From Chryseobacterium arachidis (GTDB lineage: Bacteria; Bacteroidota; Bacteroidia; Flavobacteriales; Weeksellaceae): a stretch of 64,000 bases of DNA. Positions within the stretch are counted from its first letter, which is position 1. Each line of letters starts with the position of its first letter. The translations under genes were made by a program, and so were the position numbers. Under the pieces are notes generated by a model. The model was not told where the DNA came from and did not search any database. It saw only the letters and a list, made by a program, of their open reading frames with translations. Of this stretch, positions 25,303 through 34,790 are shown one piece after another. Where the stretch lies: positions 1 through 64,000 of the forward strand of contig NZ_FQUT01000018.1 in the NCBI RefSeq assembly GCF_900129245.1, given 5' to 3'.

Positions 25303-26676
25303 TTAACTATTTGCCAGAATTTTTTTAATTGAATCAAGAGCTTGAGCTATCAGCTTTAGATTTGCGTCTGGGAGAACATCCGGTTTATTGTTCGTTTCAT
25401 TGTCATCAAAACAGTGGTCTTCTAAAAAGCCTAATTTATCATCCATATCATATTCATTCTTTTTGCTAAGTTTCTCCTTTAGTTGTTGCATTTCTACACT
25501 GATTGATTCCTGTTCAGTAATAGCATATTCCTCCGTCTGTTTTACGGAATAGTGGCCCATCATTTCCTTAACCACATGAATTGGAACACCATTCTTCAGT
25601 GTTACGGTACTGCCAAATGTCCTCCTGGCCTTATGGGTATTGAGCTCGCCGGACAAATCGCAGATTGCGGCAATTTCTTTTAGATATTCGTTCATTTTTT
25701 GATTGGATTTAACTGGCAGTACAGATCCTCGCTCTATACACAATGGATGACTTTTATAGCGTTCCATAATTTCAATCGCTTGGGGTAGAAGAGGAATATC
25801 TGTCTTCGATTTTGATTTTTGTCGATTTGACATAATCCATAAGCTTCCGTCGATTCCATTTTTAATATCGCTCGGCTTTAGCTGGTAGGCATCAATGTAA
25901 GCGAGTCCTGTATAACATTGAAAAACGAATATATCTCTTATGACAGAAAGTCGCTCAGAAGAAAATACTTTGTTTTCTAGTCGTTGAAGCTCTTCTGAAG
26001 AGAGCGGCTTTTTATTGCATTTAGTTTTTTTGCTTTTAAACATTTTAAAGGGGTCCTTAGGAATGATATCTTTTGCAATGGCTCTAAGAACAATCGTTTT
26101 AAAATTGGCAATATATTTTAAAGCTGTGTTATTGCTACAGTTTCTGACGGTCTTTAAATAAAGTTCATAATCCTTGACGAATTCATAATTCAACTCTCTG
26201 AATTCAAGGTCTTCCCGGCCATACTTATATTTAATAAATTCAGCAACATGGGAGCGGGCTGTCGTATAACGCTCAAATGTACCGTAAGCATATTCTCCTT
26301 TTTTAACAAGCGCCAACATTTCATCATTATGCAATTGGAATTCCTCTAAAACTTTGACTTTCGATACATTTTTCCCTTTAACAAAATCAATGATCTTCTG
26401 GGAGGTAATAGTCTGATCACTATTGATAAGTTCAGTTCTATAATTTAAAACACGATTGAACAGGGAATCCAGAAAGTAATTAAGGGATTTGGCATCCTCT
26501 TTACTTCCATTAGCCCTTTCGGCTTTCTGGCTCCAACGGGTAACATCCCATTTTCGTTTTGTTGAAATTTCCTTCGGAATACCATCTACGGTTACTCTCA
26601 GATAAACAGCTCTTAAATTCTCTTTTTTTACAGGTGTCTTTAAAAAGAAGGCGACACCAAAACTTTTTTCAAGCAT
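25303..26676 (-). CDS. Tyrosine site-specific integrase of the island
   Basis: A 457-aa phage-type recombinase of the Bacteroidota group. It has an N-terminal arm-type DNA-binding domain (about 1-90), a SAM-like core-binding domain (about 110-215) and a catalytic domain. The visible catalytic elements are NTHKARRTFG (His-x-x-Arg), GHYSVKQTEEYA (His and the nucleophile Tyr) and a conserved Lys region. At the first catalytic Arg position the text is CYTGLAYIDAYQL, a variation common in this group. Its 5' end faces the tRNA-Ser 3' end 270 bp away, the usual arrangement for an element inserted there. A C-terminal extension of about 60 residues is unusual but not unique. Confidence 0.92.
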   Translation of the reverse strand: MLEKSFGVAFFLKTPVKKENLRAVYLRVTVDGIPKEISTKRKWDVTRWSQKAERANGSKEDAKSLNYFLDSLFNRVLNYRTELINSDQTITSQKIIDFVKGKNVSKVKVLEEFQLHNDEMLALVKKGEYAYGTFERYTTARSHVAEFIKYKYGREDLEFRELNYEFVKDYELYLKTVRNCSNNTALKYIANFKTIVLRAIAKDIIPKDPFKMFKSKKTKCNKKPLSSEELQRLENKVFSSERLSVIRDIFVFQCYTGLAYIDAYQLKPSDIKNGIDGSLWIMSNRQKSKSKTDIPLLPQAIEIMERYKSHPLCIERGSVLPVKSNQKMNEYLKEIAAICDLSGELNTHKARRTFGSTVTLKNGVPIHVVKEMMGHYSVKQTEEYAITEQESISVEMQQLKEKLSKKNEYDMDDKLGFLEDHCFDDNETNNKPDVLPDANLKLIAQALDSIKKILANS

Positions 26677-26868
26677 AATTCAATTTTTATTAAGTTAAAT
26701 TTCGAAATATGTTGCTCTTTTGTCAAGTCGTTAAACAGCTTTACATGTTGATATACAGTAATTTACACCGCTTTTTGTGGCATTTTTTTTTGACTTTTAA
26801 AATTGCCACGAATTTGCCACAAAAATTAGGAGTGTTTTTGAAAATTTTGCGAATTCCCACCTAAAGAA

Positions 26869-26900
26869 AAAGCCTGTAATTTTTAAAAATTACAGGCTTT
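26869..26900 (-). terminator. Perfect palindromic terminator beside tRNA-Ser
   Basis: AAAGCCTGTAATTTTT and its exact reverse complement form a 32-bp palindrome. On the minus strand the stem is followed by TTTTTC. It lies between the tRNA 3' end and the integrase gene, so it stops tRNA read-through into the island. Being inside the probable junction, it may be element-borne. Confidence 0.8.
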
Positions 26901-26945
26901 AAAGCTTTTTAGACCATCTAGGAGCTATTTGCTTCTAGTTACTTG

Positions 26946-27030
26946 CGGAGAGTGAGGGATTCGAACCCCCGGACCTGTTACAGTCAACAGTTTTCAAGAC
27001 TGCCGCAATCGACCACTCTGCCAACTCTCC
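26946..27030 (-). tRNA. tRNA-Ser (anticodon UGA)
   Basis: An 85-nt tRNA on the minus strand. It has acceptor arm GGAGAGT/ACTCTCC with discriminator G, a long variable arm typical of serine tRNAs, the T-loop GGTTCGAATCC, and an anticodon loop CTTGAAAA with anticodon TGA. CCA is not encoded (the genome reads GCAA). The tRNA 3' end lies on the island side and is the likely attachment site used by the integrase. Confidence 0.93.
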
Positions 27031-27064
27031 TTAAACTCCGATTATATCGTTGTTTTCAGTGGTG

Positions 27065-27095
27065 CAAATATAGGATGTTTTTAAATTCTGACAAA
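27065..27095 (-). promoter_or_regulatory. Promoter of tRNA-Ser
   Basis: On the minus strand, TTTG (27092-27095), 19 bp, then TATATTTG (27065-27072). This is a perfect TTTG-N19-TAnnTTTG Bacteroidota promoter 34 bp before the tRNA. It supports using the TAnnTTTG box as the reference point elsewhere in this window. Confidence 0.85.
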
Positions 27096-27516
27096 TTTTT
27101 TTTGATTATTTTTTCGTTAAAAATAATAAGGAGCTGTGATTCAATATAATTTATTCTTGTAAGTGGTAATTATGAGTTAAATGCTAATTGGATCAAATGA
27201 GATAATTTATATAAAATCCCCGAGAATGATAAGATTGTATTTTTTGGAAAAACCAGACGCGGTAATTTTATTTAGAGTGAACGCCCTTATCATATTTTAT
27301 ATAAAATATCATTTGGCATGGAAAATAATAATATATGAACGGAATTTAATTTAGCTGTAAATGTTTATAAATCTGTTGTTTATTTTGTTTTAAGATATGG
27401 ATTTTAAATTTAAATAATTAAAGTATAGAAAATTTCTGTAATTCTTTTTGTGCTTTCAGGTACATTATGTGTAATTTTATGCTTTAAACGTTTAAACATT
27501 TATTAACAGTAATATA
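27096..27516. other. AT-rich leader upstream of gnd
   Basis: About 420 bp without a gene between the tRNA promoter and gnd. No clear regulatory motif is seen apart from AT-rich stretches. Confidence 0.4.
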
Positions 27517-28935
27517 ATGGAAAAATACAGTTATGGCATCGTCGGCCTTGGTGTGATGGGGAGAAATCTTCTTTACAATATTGCCGATAATGGATTTTCT
27601 ATTGCGGGTTTTGATCTTGATAATGAAAAGGTTAAAGATCTTGAAAACGGGGCAACACCTAATATGATAGTTGCAGGTACCGATTCTCTGGAAGAGTTTG
27701 TATCCAAATTGGAAGCTCCCCGAAAAATAATTCTTATGGTACCCGCAGGTAATCCTGTCGATGCAGTTTTGCAGAATATTACTCCTCTGCTGAGCAAAGG
27801 TGACATCGTTATCGATGCCGGTAATTCTTATTTCAAGGATACCAACAGACGTGTTGACCAACTGGCTGCCGTAGGCTTGCATTTTATGGGAATGGGGGTT
27901 TCCGGAGGAGAAAAAGGAGCAAGAAGAGGCCCTAGTATTATGCCGGGAGGAGATCTTGAAGCTTTCGGTCTTCTTCAGCCGATGTTGGAAGCGATTTCTG
28001 CAAAAGTGGATGGTGAAGCCTGTACTGCATACATGGGGAAAGGTTCTGCCGGAAACTACGTGAAAATGGTTCACAACGGAATAGAGTATGCCATTATGCA
28101 ATTGATTACCGAGGCTTATGATTTGCTTAGAAAAGGAGCAGGCCTGAATAACGATCAGCTATACGACGTTTTCAAAGAATGGAATAACGGTGAAATGAAC
28201 TCATTCTTAATTGAAATCACAAGAGATATTTTCCAGCAAAAAGATGATTTAACAGACGGTTATCTTGTTGATATGATTTTAGATAAAGCCGGAGCAAAAG
28301 GAACGGGAAAATGGACTTCCGAGCAGGCAATGGAAATCGGTGTTTCGATCCCGACGATTGATACGGCGGTTACTTCAAGAATTATATCTGCTTATAAAGA
28401 AGAGAGAATAAAAGCTTCTCAGCTATATTCTAAGGATGAAATTGTGAAGCCGGAAAATGCAGAGTTATTCATCAAAGAGGTTGGTGATGCGCTTTATCTG
28501 GCTACTTTAATCAGTTATGCACAAGGTTTGGCATTATTGGTAAAAGCATCTGAAGAATATCAGTTTGAAATCCCATTAAAAGATGTTGTAAAAATCTGGA
28601 GAGGAGGATGTATTATCCGTTCTGTTTTATTGGAAAAATTCTATTTAGCGTATTCAAAAGACGAAAATTTATCTAATATTTTATTGGATCAGGAAATTTC
28701 TGAAATCGTTAAGGAAAAAATTACGTCGTTAAGAAAAACGGCTGCTTTTGCGGTTTCAAACGGAATTTCAACCATAGGAACGCAAACAGCATTAGGATAT
28801 TTTGATGCCTATACTACAGAATCTCTTCCTGTGAATCTGCTTCAGGCGCAGAGAGATTATTTTGGGGCTCATACCTATCAGAGAATTGACAGAGAAGGAG
28901 TTTTCCATACGTCTTGGCAAAGTGCAAATAATTAA
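27517..28935 (+). CDS. gnd: 6-phosphogluconate dehydrogenase, decarboxylating
   Basis: A 472-aa enzyme that oxidises and decarboxylates 6-phosphogluconate to ribulose 5-phosphate in the oxidative pentose phosphate pathway. The NAD(P) motif is GLGVMGRNLLYNIA near the N-terminus. MGVSGGEKGARRGPSIMPGG and the catalytic Lys region (MVHNGIEY, GAKGTGKWTS) are intact, and the C-terminal dimer tail ends AHTYQRIDREGVFHTSW. Length is typical. It is the first gene of a gnd-zwf-pgl operon, 10 bp ahead of zwf, and the core-genome neighbour of the island. Confidence 0.97.
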   Translation: MEKYSYGIVGLGVMGRNLLYNIADNGFSIAGFDLDNEKVKDLENGATPNMIVAGTDSLEEFVSKLEAPRKIILMVPAGNPVDAVLQNITPLLSKGDIVIDAGNSYFKDTNRRVDQLAAVGLHFMGMGVSGGEKGARRGPSIMPGGDLEAFGLLQPMLEAISAKVDGEACTAYMGKGSAGNYVKMVHNGIEYAIMQLITEAYDLLRKGAGLNNDQLYDVFKEWNNGEMNSFLIEITRDIFQQKDDLTDGYLVDMILDKAGAKGTGKWTSEQAMEIGVSIPTIDTAVTSRIISAYKEERIKASQLYSKDEIVKPENAELFIKEVGDALYLATLISYAQGLALLVKASEEYQFEIPLKDVVKIWRGGCIIRSVLLEKFYLAYSKDENLSNILLDQEISEIVKEKITSLRKTAAFAVSNGISTIGTQTALGYFDAYTTESLPVNLLQAQRDYFGAHTYQRIDREGVFHTSWQSANN

Positions 28936-28945
28936 TATTCGGAAA

Positions 28946-30427
28946 ATGAGTGAAAATAAAACCCTGCAGCCCACTACCATTATTATCTTTGGAGCGACGG
29001 GAGATCTAGCAAAAAGAAAACTTTTTCCGGCATTTTATAATTTATATATCGACGGAAGAATGCCTAAGGGGTTTAATATTGTAGCCTTAGGAAGAGCAGA
29101 TAATACGGAAGAGTATTTCAAAACATATATCAAAGAAAATCTTGAAAGTTTCTCCAGAAAAAAAGTAACAGCAGGAGATTGGGCGGGCTTTCAGGCTCAC
29201 ATTACCTATTTTCAGCATCAGCTGGATGAAGAAAAATCTTATCAGGATCTTCACGAAAAACTGGATAAATTTGATACAGTTTACGGAACAAGAGGAAACA
29301 GGCTGTTTTACCTTTCCATAGGTCCGAATTTTGTTTCTACGATTTCCAATCACATCAAAAATACTTCTTTGGCTTCTGATCCTCAGAAAGACCGAATTAT
29401 TATTGAAAAACCTTTCGGTCACAACAAACAATCTGCGATTGAACTGAACAGTTTACTGGCTGAAACTTTTGAAGAGGAACAGATCTACCGTATTGATCAT
29501 TACTTAGGAAAAGAAACGGTACAGAATATTTTGGCTTTCAGATTTGGAAATTCAATTTTCGAACCTTTGTGGGATCGTCATCATATAGAATCTGTGCAGA
29601 TTACCGTAGCTGAAGAAGTGGGGGTAGAAACCAGAGGAAGCTTTTACGAACAGACGGGAGCTTTAAGAGATATGATCCAAAACCATTTATTGCAGATTCT
29701 GTGTATGGTGGCTATGGAACCGCCGGCGTCATTGGAATCGGGTGAGATCAGAGACCGTAAAGTGGACGTTCTTAAAGCAATTCGCAGAATTTCACCCGAA
29801 ACAGTAGACCAATATGCCGTACGGGGACAATACGGAAAAGGAACCATAAACGGAGTAAAAGTAAAAGGCTATAGACAGGAAGACGGAATTGCAGAAAATT
29901 CAAATACAGAAACTTTTGCCGCTGTCAACTTCTATCTGGACAACGAAAGATGGCAGGACGTTCCTTTTTATGTTCGTACCGGTAAAAAAATGAAGGAAAA
30001 GCATTCTTACATTACCATTCAGTTTAAACCTCTTCCTCATTCCACATTCTCAGAAAGTTCACAACTTTTATCAGCTAATAAACTGATTATCAATATTCAG
30101 CCTTTGATGGATATCAGGCTTCAGTTTATGACTAAAATGCCGGGGCTTTCATTGGATCTTAAGCCTGTAGAAATGATCTTTGATTATTTTGCATGTCAGG
30201 AAAACACTCCGGAAGCCTACGAAACATTGCTGTTAGATGCTCTTTTAGGAGATCTTACTTTATTCATGCGTTCCGATCAGGTAGAAGAAGCCTGGGATGT
30301 GGTTAAAACGATACAGGAAGCCTGGGAAAACAGCAAAGATTCGTCTTTTCCTAACTATGATGCAGGAAGCTGGGGTCCTGAAGACAGTTTTACAATGGTA
30401 GAAAGACAGGGGCACACCTGGGCATAG
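28946..30427 (+). CDS. zwf: Glucose-6-phosphate 1-dehydrogenase
   Basis: A 493-aa enzyme that oxidises glucose 6-phosphate to the lactone and makes NADPH. It has the nucleotide motif FGATGDLAKRKLFPA at the N-terminus and the substrate motif RIDHYLGKETVQNI. The frame extends further upstream inside gnd, but MSENKTLQPTTIIIFG at 28946, just after the gnd stop at 28935, is the natural start. It lies between gnd and pgl, so all three oxidative pentose phosphate enzymes are made together. Confidence 0.97.
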   Translation: MSENKTLQPTTIIIFGATGDLAKRKLFPAFYNLYIDGRMPKGFNIVALGRADNTEEYFKTYIKENLESFSRKKVTAGDWAGFQAHITYFQHQLDEEKSYQDLHEKLDKFDTVYGTRGNRLFYLSIGPNFVSTISNHIKNTSLASDPQKDRIIIEKPFGHNKQSAIELNSLLAETFEEEQIYRIDHYLGKETVQNILAFRFGNSIFEPLWDRHHIESVQITVAEEVGVETRGSFYEQTGALRDMIQNHLLQILCMVAMEPPASLESGEIRDRKVDVLKAIRRISPETVDQYAVRGQYGKGTINGVKVKGYRQEDGIAENSNTETFAAVNFYLDNERWQDVPFYVRTGKKMKEKHSYITIQFKPLPHSTFSESSQLLSANKLIINIQPLMDIRLQFMTKMPGLSLDLKPVEMIFDYFACQENTPEAYETLLLDALLGDLTLFMRSDQVEEAWDVVKTIQEAWENSKDSSFPNYDAGSWGPEDSFTMVERQGHTWA

Positions 30428-30452
30428 TCTTTATTAACTTAATAAAAGTAAG

Positions 30453-31169
30453 ATGAATATTACAGTATTTGAAGATTTAGATACATTATATAAAGATGCA
30501 GCGGATATTTTTGTAGATCTTTCAGAAAAATCTATCCAAAAGCATGGCCGTTTTACGGTAGCACTAAGTGGGGGTTCTTCTCCTAAAGCTATTTTCAGTT
30601 TACTGGCAACAGAAGATTATGCCAATAAAATAGACTGGGGGAAAGTATATTTTTTCTGGGTAGATGAAAGATGGGTTCCTTTGGATGATGAGAAAAGCAA
30701 TGCAAAAATGACTTTTGAAGCTCTTCTTAATAAAGTTCCTGTTCAGAAAGACCATATTTTCCCAATGTATCAGGATGGTATTGATGCTGAAGAGTATGCC
30801 AAAGAATATGAGCAGAAAATTAAAAATGTTCTCGGAGAAGAGGGAATTTTTGATTTTATCTTGTTAGGAATGGGGGATGACGGACATACAGCGTCTCTTT
30901 TCCCGGGCGAGAAAATTTTGGAAGAAAAAGAGAAATGGGTAGATGCATTTTATCTTACATCTCAGGAAATGTTCAGAATTACTTTAACAGAGCCTGTGCT
31001 TAACAAAGCTGAGAATATCTTAATTGTAACCTTCGGAGAATCTAAGAAGCATGCTTTAAACGAAGTGCTGAACGGAGAATATAATCCTGAAATGTATCCT
31101 ATGCAACTGATTAATCAGCGGGAAGGAGTGCATATTTTAACGGATAAAAAGGCGTATCCTCAGCCGTAA
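30453..31169 (+). CDS. pgl: 6-phosphogluconolactonase
   Basis: A 238-aa DevB-type lactonase that hydrolyses 6-phosphogluconolactone. The phosphate-binding ALSGGSSPKAIFSLL, the FFWVDERWVP motif and LGMGDDGHTASLFPG are all present. It is the last gene of the gnd-zwf-pgl operon, 25 bp after zwf, and is followed by a terminator. Confidence 0.96.
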   Translation: MNITVFEDLDTLYKDAADIFVDLSEKSIQKHGRFTVALSGGSSPKAIFSLLATEDYANKIDWGKVYFFWVDERWVPLDDEKSNAKMTFEALLNKVPVQKDHIFPMYQDGIDAEEYAKEYEQKIKNVLGEEGIFDFILLGMGDDGHTASLFPGEKILEEKEKWVDAFYLTSQEMFRITLTEPVLNKAENILIVTFGESKKHALNEVLNGEYNPEMYPMQLINQREGVHILTDKKAYPQP

Positions 31170-31191
31170 AAAGAATCAATAAAAATAAAAT

Positions 31192-31224
31192 GAAAAGCTG
31201 TAATGTAAGAATTGCAGCTTTTTT
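31192..31224 (+). terminator. Terminator of the gnd-zwf-pgl operon
   Basis: GAAAAGCTG-TAAT paired with ATTGCAGCTTTTTTC around a short loop, followed by a T-run. Confidence 0.8.
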
Positions 31225-31448
31225 CTTTACAAGTCTGTTTAGACAATTTTAAATTTACCCGCAAAAGGGATAAAAGCTATTTTATAAGCGTTATTAAATG
31301 ACAAAAAGCCATCAAAAGCATAAAAATCAAAAGTTTTTAAGTGCTCATGTGTTATTTTTTTTACCTTAAATGATAAGCTTCAAATATATTATCCCAATCT
31401 TTTGTGTCTTTTGAGGTTAAATTTAAAAAGTTTAAACAAGTTTTTATG

Positions 31449-31485
31449 TAAAAAAGCACAGCTTCAACATTCTGAAACTGTGCCT
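31449..31485 (-). terminator. Terminator of the amine oxidase operon
   Basis: On the minus strand GCACAGTTTCAGA and TTGAAGCTGTGC form a hairpin followed by TTTTTT. Confidence 0.8.
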
Positions 31486-31506
31486 GTGTATTAATCATAT
31501 CTTATA

Positions 31507-33264
31507 TTACCAACCTAAATAATAGTCGGGACTCAGCCAATAAGGACGGTCTAGCCCGAAGTATTCCTGCAGCATTTTTTCTGCTTCACAGAAAGCACCT
31601 TCTACCCATCCCTGCTGATCAGAATAAGCTTCTCCACAGATATGAATTTGTTCGTCGTGAAGAGGTTTTCTCATGTAAGGCATTACTTTTTCAACGGAAT
31701 ATCCGGCTTTCCAGGCGTGGTATCCAGCTCCGAAAGGCTCGTCAGTCCAGTCTTTAAAATAAGTGACATAAGGTTCCGGAATGGTTACAGTGTCCCCATG
31801 AAGTTCTCTTAGCTGGTTCATTACTTCTCCCACCATCAGCTTTGTTGCCTGTACGTGGTCCAACTCGTGGAGTTCTCTCAATGATGCAGATTTGGCAGCT
31901 TTTACTTCAAAAAGAACTTCATCTTCGGTAAGTGCTTTCCAGAAAGTTTCTGTTTCCATATCTCCGTAACTTCCCAACAGCATTGAATTTTTTGTTTCCT
32001 GATCGGTACCGAAATAATAGCATTGTCTCATTGGTAGATCTGTAATAGAGTGCCCGGAATCTATTCCCAGTTCTTTCCACCAGGGATATTCAAATCCCAT
32101 TAGTATTTTAAAGGCAGGTTCCATAATGACAGATTCTATATTGTTGTGAAGAACCGTATTATTGCTGTTAAAGAAAAAGTTATTCTGATCCAAAAGTTCG
32201 AGCGACTTTCTCGGCATGGCCAAAACAATGGAATTGGCATACACTTTCCAGGTTTTATTGGTTTTAAGATTAAGGAAAGTGAGTTCGTATTGATGGGTGC
32301 CTAACAATGGATGATCTTTTGTGAAGTTCAACAGTTTGTTTTCAGACCAGATAGTGGCACCTTCATGCTGCATGTAAGAATTTGCCACGGCATATGCAAT
32401 ACTGTCATATCCTTCTTCAATGGTTTTGTAAACGGTACCTTCCGAAAAATCTCCTACCATATAAGGAAAAGCTTCCGCCGAATTCCAGTTGATGGTGTTG
32501 GAATAATAACCTCCTGCATTAGCCAGAAACTGATAACCTTCCTGCGAAACCTGGTCTTTGATTAAGTTCCAGAAACCTATTTCATTTACTTTGCGCTGAT
32601 TATATGAAGAACCCGGGAAATTGTAGACTAATTTTGGCTTGATATCATCCCAGTCTCTGCTGTCTAGTTTAAAAGTGTAATCATAAACAGAAGTACCCTT
32701 CAGAATTTTGCTTCCGTAAGTTTCAGCCACCCAAGGATCTGCCATTAAAACATCATAAATAATCTTATTGAACAGCTGATCCGAACTGAAACCCAGATCA
32801 TTTTCATTTAAATAATATCTTGTGATTAATTTTTTACCTTTATCTTGGCTTTCGTTCCATGCATTCTGTGTAGTACGCTCTTTTCGCAGATACATTAACA
32901 ATTTTGATGGATCTCCCATAGGAAAAGGAACCGGTGTCATCGTATCTTTCAAAACAGGGGTACGTTGATCAGGATCTGCCGAAAGCGGATAACCTTCAAT
33001 TAAAGTGGTTACGATTTGCTGCGAAGTCAGGTAACGCATACCGCCCAGTTCGCCCCAGAAATTCATTCCCGGAAGGATGACTGATTCTAATCTTCCGCCC
33101 AGTTTATCATTCATATCGAAGATCTGTACATCGTGAGCTTTGAATTTTTTATCGGTTACCAAACGGTAAGCAGTATACAATCCTGAAGTTCCGGCGCCAA
33201 TGATGGCAACTTCTATTTTTAAATCCGGATGCATACCGGAGTTTAAAGGTGTGTTTTTGTTCAT
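31507..33264 (-). CDS. Flavin amine oxidase / L-amino acid oxidase-like
   Basis: A 585-aa FAD enzyme of the monoamine oxidase superfamily. The dinucleotide motif IIGAGTSGLYTAYRL starts near residue 21. The conserved LGGRLESV segment follows, and the C-terminal FAD motif is ICGEAYSDQQGWVEGAFCEAE. It oxidises an amine or amino acid with oxygen, giving an imine, hydrogen peroxide and, after hydrolysis, a keto acid or aldehyde. No signal peptide is visible. The gene follows the SolA-like oxidase gene by 14 bp on the same strand, so the two probably work on linked amine substrates. The substrate cannot be told from the sequence. Confidence 0.83.
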   Translation of the reverse strand: MNKNTPLNSGMHPDLKIEVAIIGAGTSGLYTAYRLVTDKKFKAHDVQIFDMNDKLGGRLESVILPGMNFWGELGGMRYLTSQQIVTTLIEGYPLSADPDQRTPVLKDTMTPVPFPMGDPSKLLMYLRKERTTQNAWNESQDKGKKLITRYYLNENDLGFSSDQLFNKIIYDVLMADPWVAETYGSKILKGTSVYDYTFKLDSRDWDDIKPKLVYNFPGSSYNQRKVNEIGFWNLIKDQVSQEGYQFLANAGGYYSNTINWNSAEAFPYMVGDFSEGTVYKTIEEGYDSIAYAVANSYMQHEGATIWSENKLLNFTKDHPLLGTHQYELTFLNLKTNKTWKVYANSIVLAMPRKSLELLDQNNFFFNSNNTVLHNNIESVIMEPAFKILMGFEYPWWKELGIDSGHSITDLPMRQCYYFGTDQETKNSMLLGSYGDMETETFWKALTEDEVLFEVKAAKSASLRELHELDHVQATKLMVGEVMNQLRELHGDTVTIPEPYVTYFKDWTDEPFGAGYHAWKAGYSVEKVMPYMRKPLHDEQIHICGEAYSDQQGWVEGAFCEAEKMLQEYFGLDRPYWLSPDYYLGW

Positions 33265-33278
33265 GGTATTTTTTAGTT

Positions 33279-34466
33279 TTAAAGTGCTTTAAAGTATTTT
33301 CTTCCAAGCTGAAAAGGCGTAATATCAAAATCTGTATGTCCGTCCAATGCAAGATCGGCCATTATTTTTCCTAAGAAAGGAGTGAATTTTGCTGCCCAGC
33401 CTGTTGCATACAAAACGATATTTTTGTGATTGGGAACATAGCCCGGCGCAAAATCAATTAATAATTCTTTGTTGGGAAGCTTGCTTAATGAAATAAGGCA
33501 AGTCGAGGTATATTCAGGCTCTGTGGCAAGACCCGTCATGTGATTTTTCACCCATTCTGAAGTATATTCCAGTTCCTGTTGATTCGGAATTAATGTTCTG
33601 TCGTTCGGTTCGTCTAAAGGATTGATCACAAAATCGGGAGCTACACGAATGTATTCAGGATGATCCCAGTCTACGGAAGGGAAGCCGTAAAACTGATTGC
33701 CGTTGTCACCCGTCGCATTCTGAAACACAAACCACGTCGGATACTGAATATCAGGATCTGTTTTTCTGAAATAAGCCGAAGACATGTTCCAATATGTTGC
33801 CTCAATTTTGAAATCAAGCAAATTGATTACACTGTTGATATAAGGTCCCGGGATGATCGCCAGTTTTTTGGTGATATAGCTTCCGTTGGGTGTAATCACT
33901 TCAAAAAGATCACCCATTTGTTCGATTTTCAGAACAGGAGAATTTTCTTCCAAATGTACTGTTTCAGATTTTTTGCAAAGGTCTAAAAGCGTTTCAATGG
34001 TTGCTTTAAAATTAATGCTCGCTCCATCAGGCTGAAATAATCCGGTGTAAGTATCCGGAAGATTTCTGAATTGGTATTTTTCCTCAATTTCTTTAGAGGT
34101 TAGAGTAGTATAGGGAACATTTAATGCTTTTAAGGCTTCTTCAGCTTCAGCGATATTTCCTTCTGTCGAATGTACATTCGGATCTCCGAACCAAAGTGTT
34201 CCTACTTTATCAAGTAACGGAGTTTCTGTTTCTTTCTGCAGCTCATCCCAATAAGGCTGGGAGTCCAAAGCCATCTGTACCATGTACTGATCCGGATACG
34301 GAATCCTGAATTGGCGGGAAACTCCTGCAGAGCTTCCTAATTGGTTGACAAAAGTAAATTGTTCAAGAACTAAAGTATTAGCCTTGCGCTTCCCGAGATG
34401 ATAGGCTGTGGCAAGACCTATTGCTCCACCTCCGATGACGATTACGTCGTAGTTTTCCTGAGTCAT
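33279..34466 (-). CDS. FAD-dependent N-methyl amino acid oxidase, SolA/sarcosine oxidase-like
   Basis: A 395-aa DAO-superfamily enzyme. VIVIGGGAIGLATAYHLGKR is the FAD motif at about 8-27. LGSSAGVSRQFRIPYPDQY matches the covalent-flavin and substrate-side segment of monomeric sarcosine and N-methyltryptophan oxidases. Near the C-terminus, PNHKNIVLYATGWAAKFTPFLG contains the region that holds the flavin-linked residue in relatives, here WAAKF where Cys is usual. Covalent flavin attachment may therefore be absent. It is the first gene of a two-gene operon with the amine oxidase. Confidence 0.85.
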   Translation of the reverse strand: MTQENYDVIVIGGGAIGLATAYHLGKRKANTLVLEQFTFVNQLGSSAGVSRQFRIPYPDQYMVQMALDSQPYWDELQKETETPLLDKVGTLWFGDPNVHSTEGNIAEAEEALKALNVPYTTLTSKEIEEKYQFRNLPDTYTGLFQPDGASINFKATIETLLDLCKKSETVHLEENSPVLKIEQMGDLFEVITPNGSYITKKLAIIPGPYINSVINLLDFKIEATYWNMSSAYFRKTDPDIQYPTWFVFQNATGDNGNQFYGFPSVDWDHPEYIRVAPDFVINPLDEPNDRTLIPNQQELEYTSEWVKNHMTGLATEPEYTSTCLISLSKLPNKELLIDFAPGYVPNHKNIVLYATGWAAKFTPFLGKIMADLALDGHTDFDITPFQLGRKYFKAL

Positions 34467-34523
34467 GTGTTTATTATGTTTTCAATTTTAATGGCGAAAT
34501 ATGAGTCACTCGAAAGACAGAAA

Positions 34524-34543
34524 TGGCAAATGTTTTTCTGCCA
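34524..34543. promoter_or_regulatory. Inverted repeat upstream of the SolA-like gene
   Basis: TGGCA-N10-TGCCA, 58 bp before the start at 34466. A likely operator or an early-transcript hairpin of the amine-oxidase operon. Confidence 0.45.
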
Positions 34544-34790
34544 AATGATCCGGCTGTTGAGATCCTTATCTTCCGATGATATATTTAATAAAGGAAAATA
34601 AAAAGCCGGTACAATCATCTAAGATTATGAGTCTGCATTATTCTTAGGCTATCCAAAGTAATGAAGATTCTCATTTTTGTGGTAGCGGGAAAATGACCAA
34701 TTATGGTATTAGGTATAAATACGTAATCTTATCAAAACAGAATTCAAATTAAAATAGCAGTACATAAAACAAAGTTTTTTTAAGTCCGGT

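Larger units (their letters stand above)
31170..31506. other. Spacer between convergent genes
   Basis: No gene seen; it holds two terminators, one for each direction (31192-31224 and 31449-31485). Confidence 0.5.

Noticed and set aside
27517..31169. gnd-zwf-pgl as island cargo
   Set aside because: It lies on the far side of the tRNA from the integrase and is a standard chromosomal operon.
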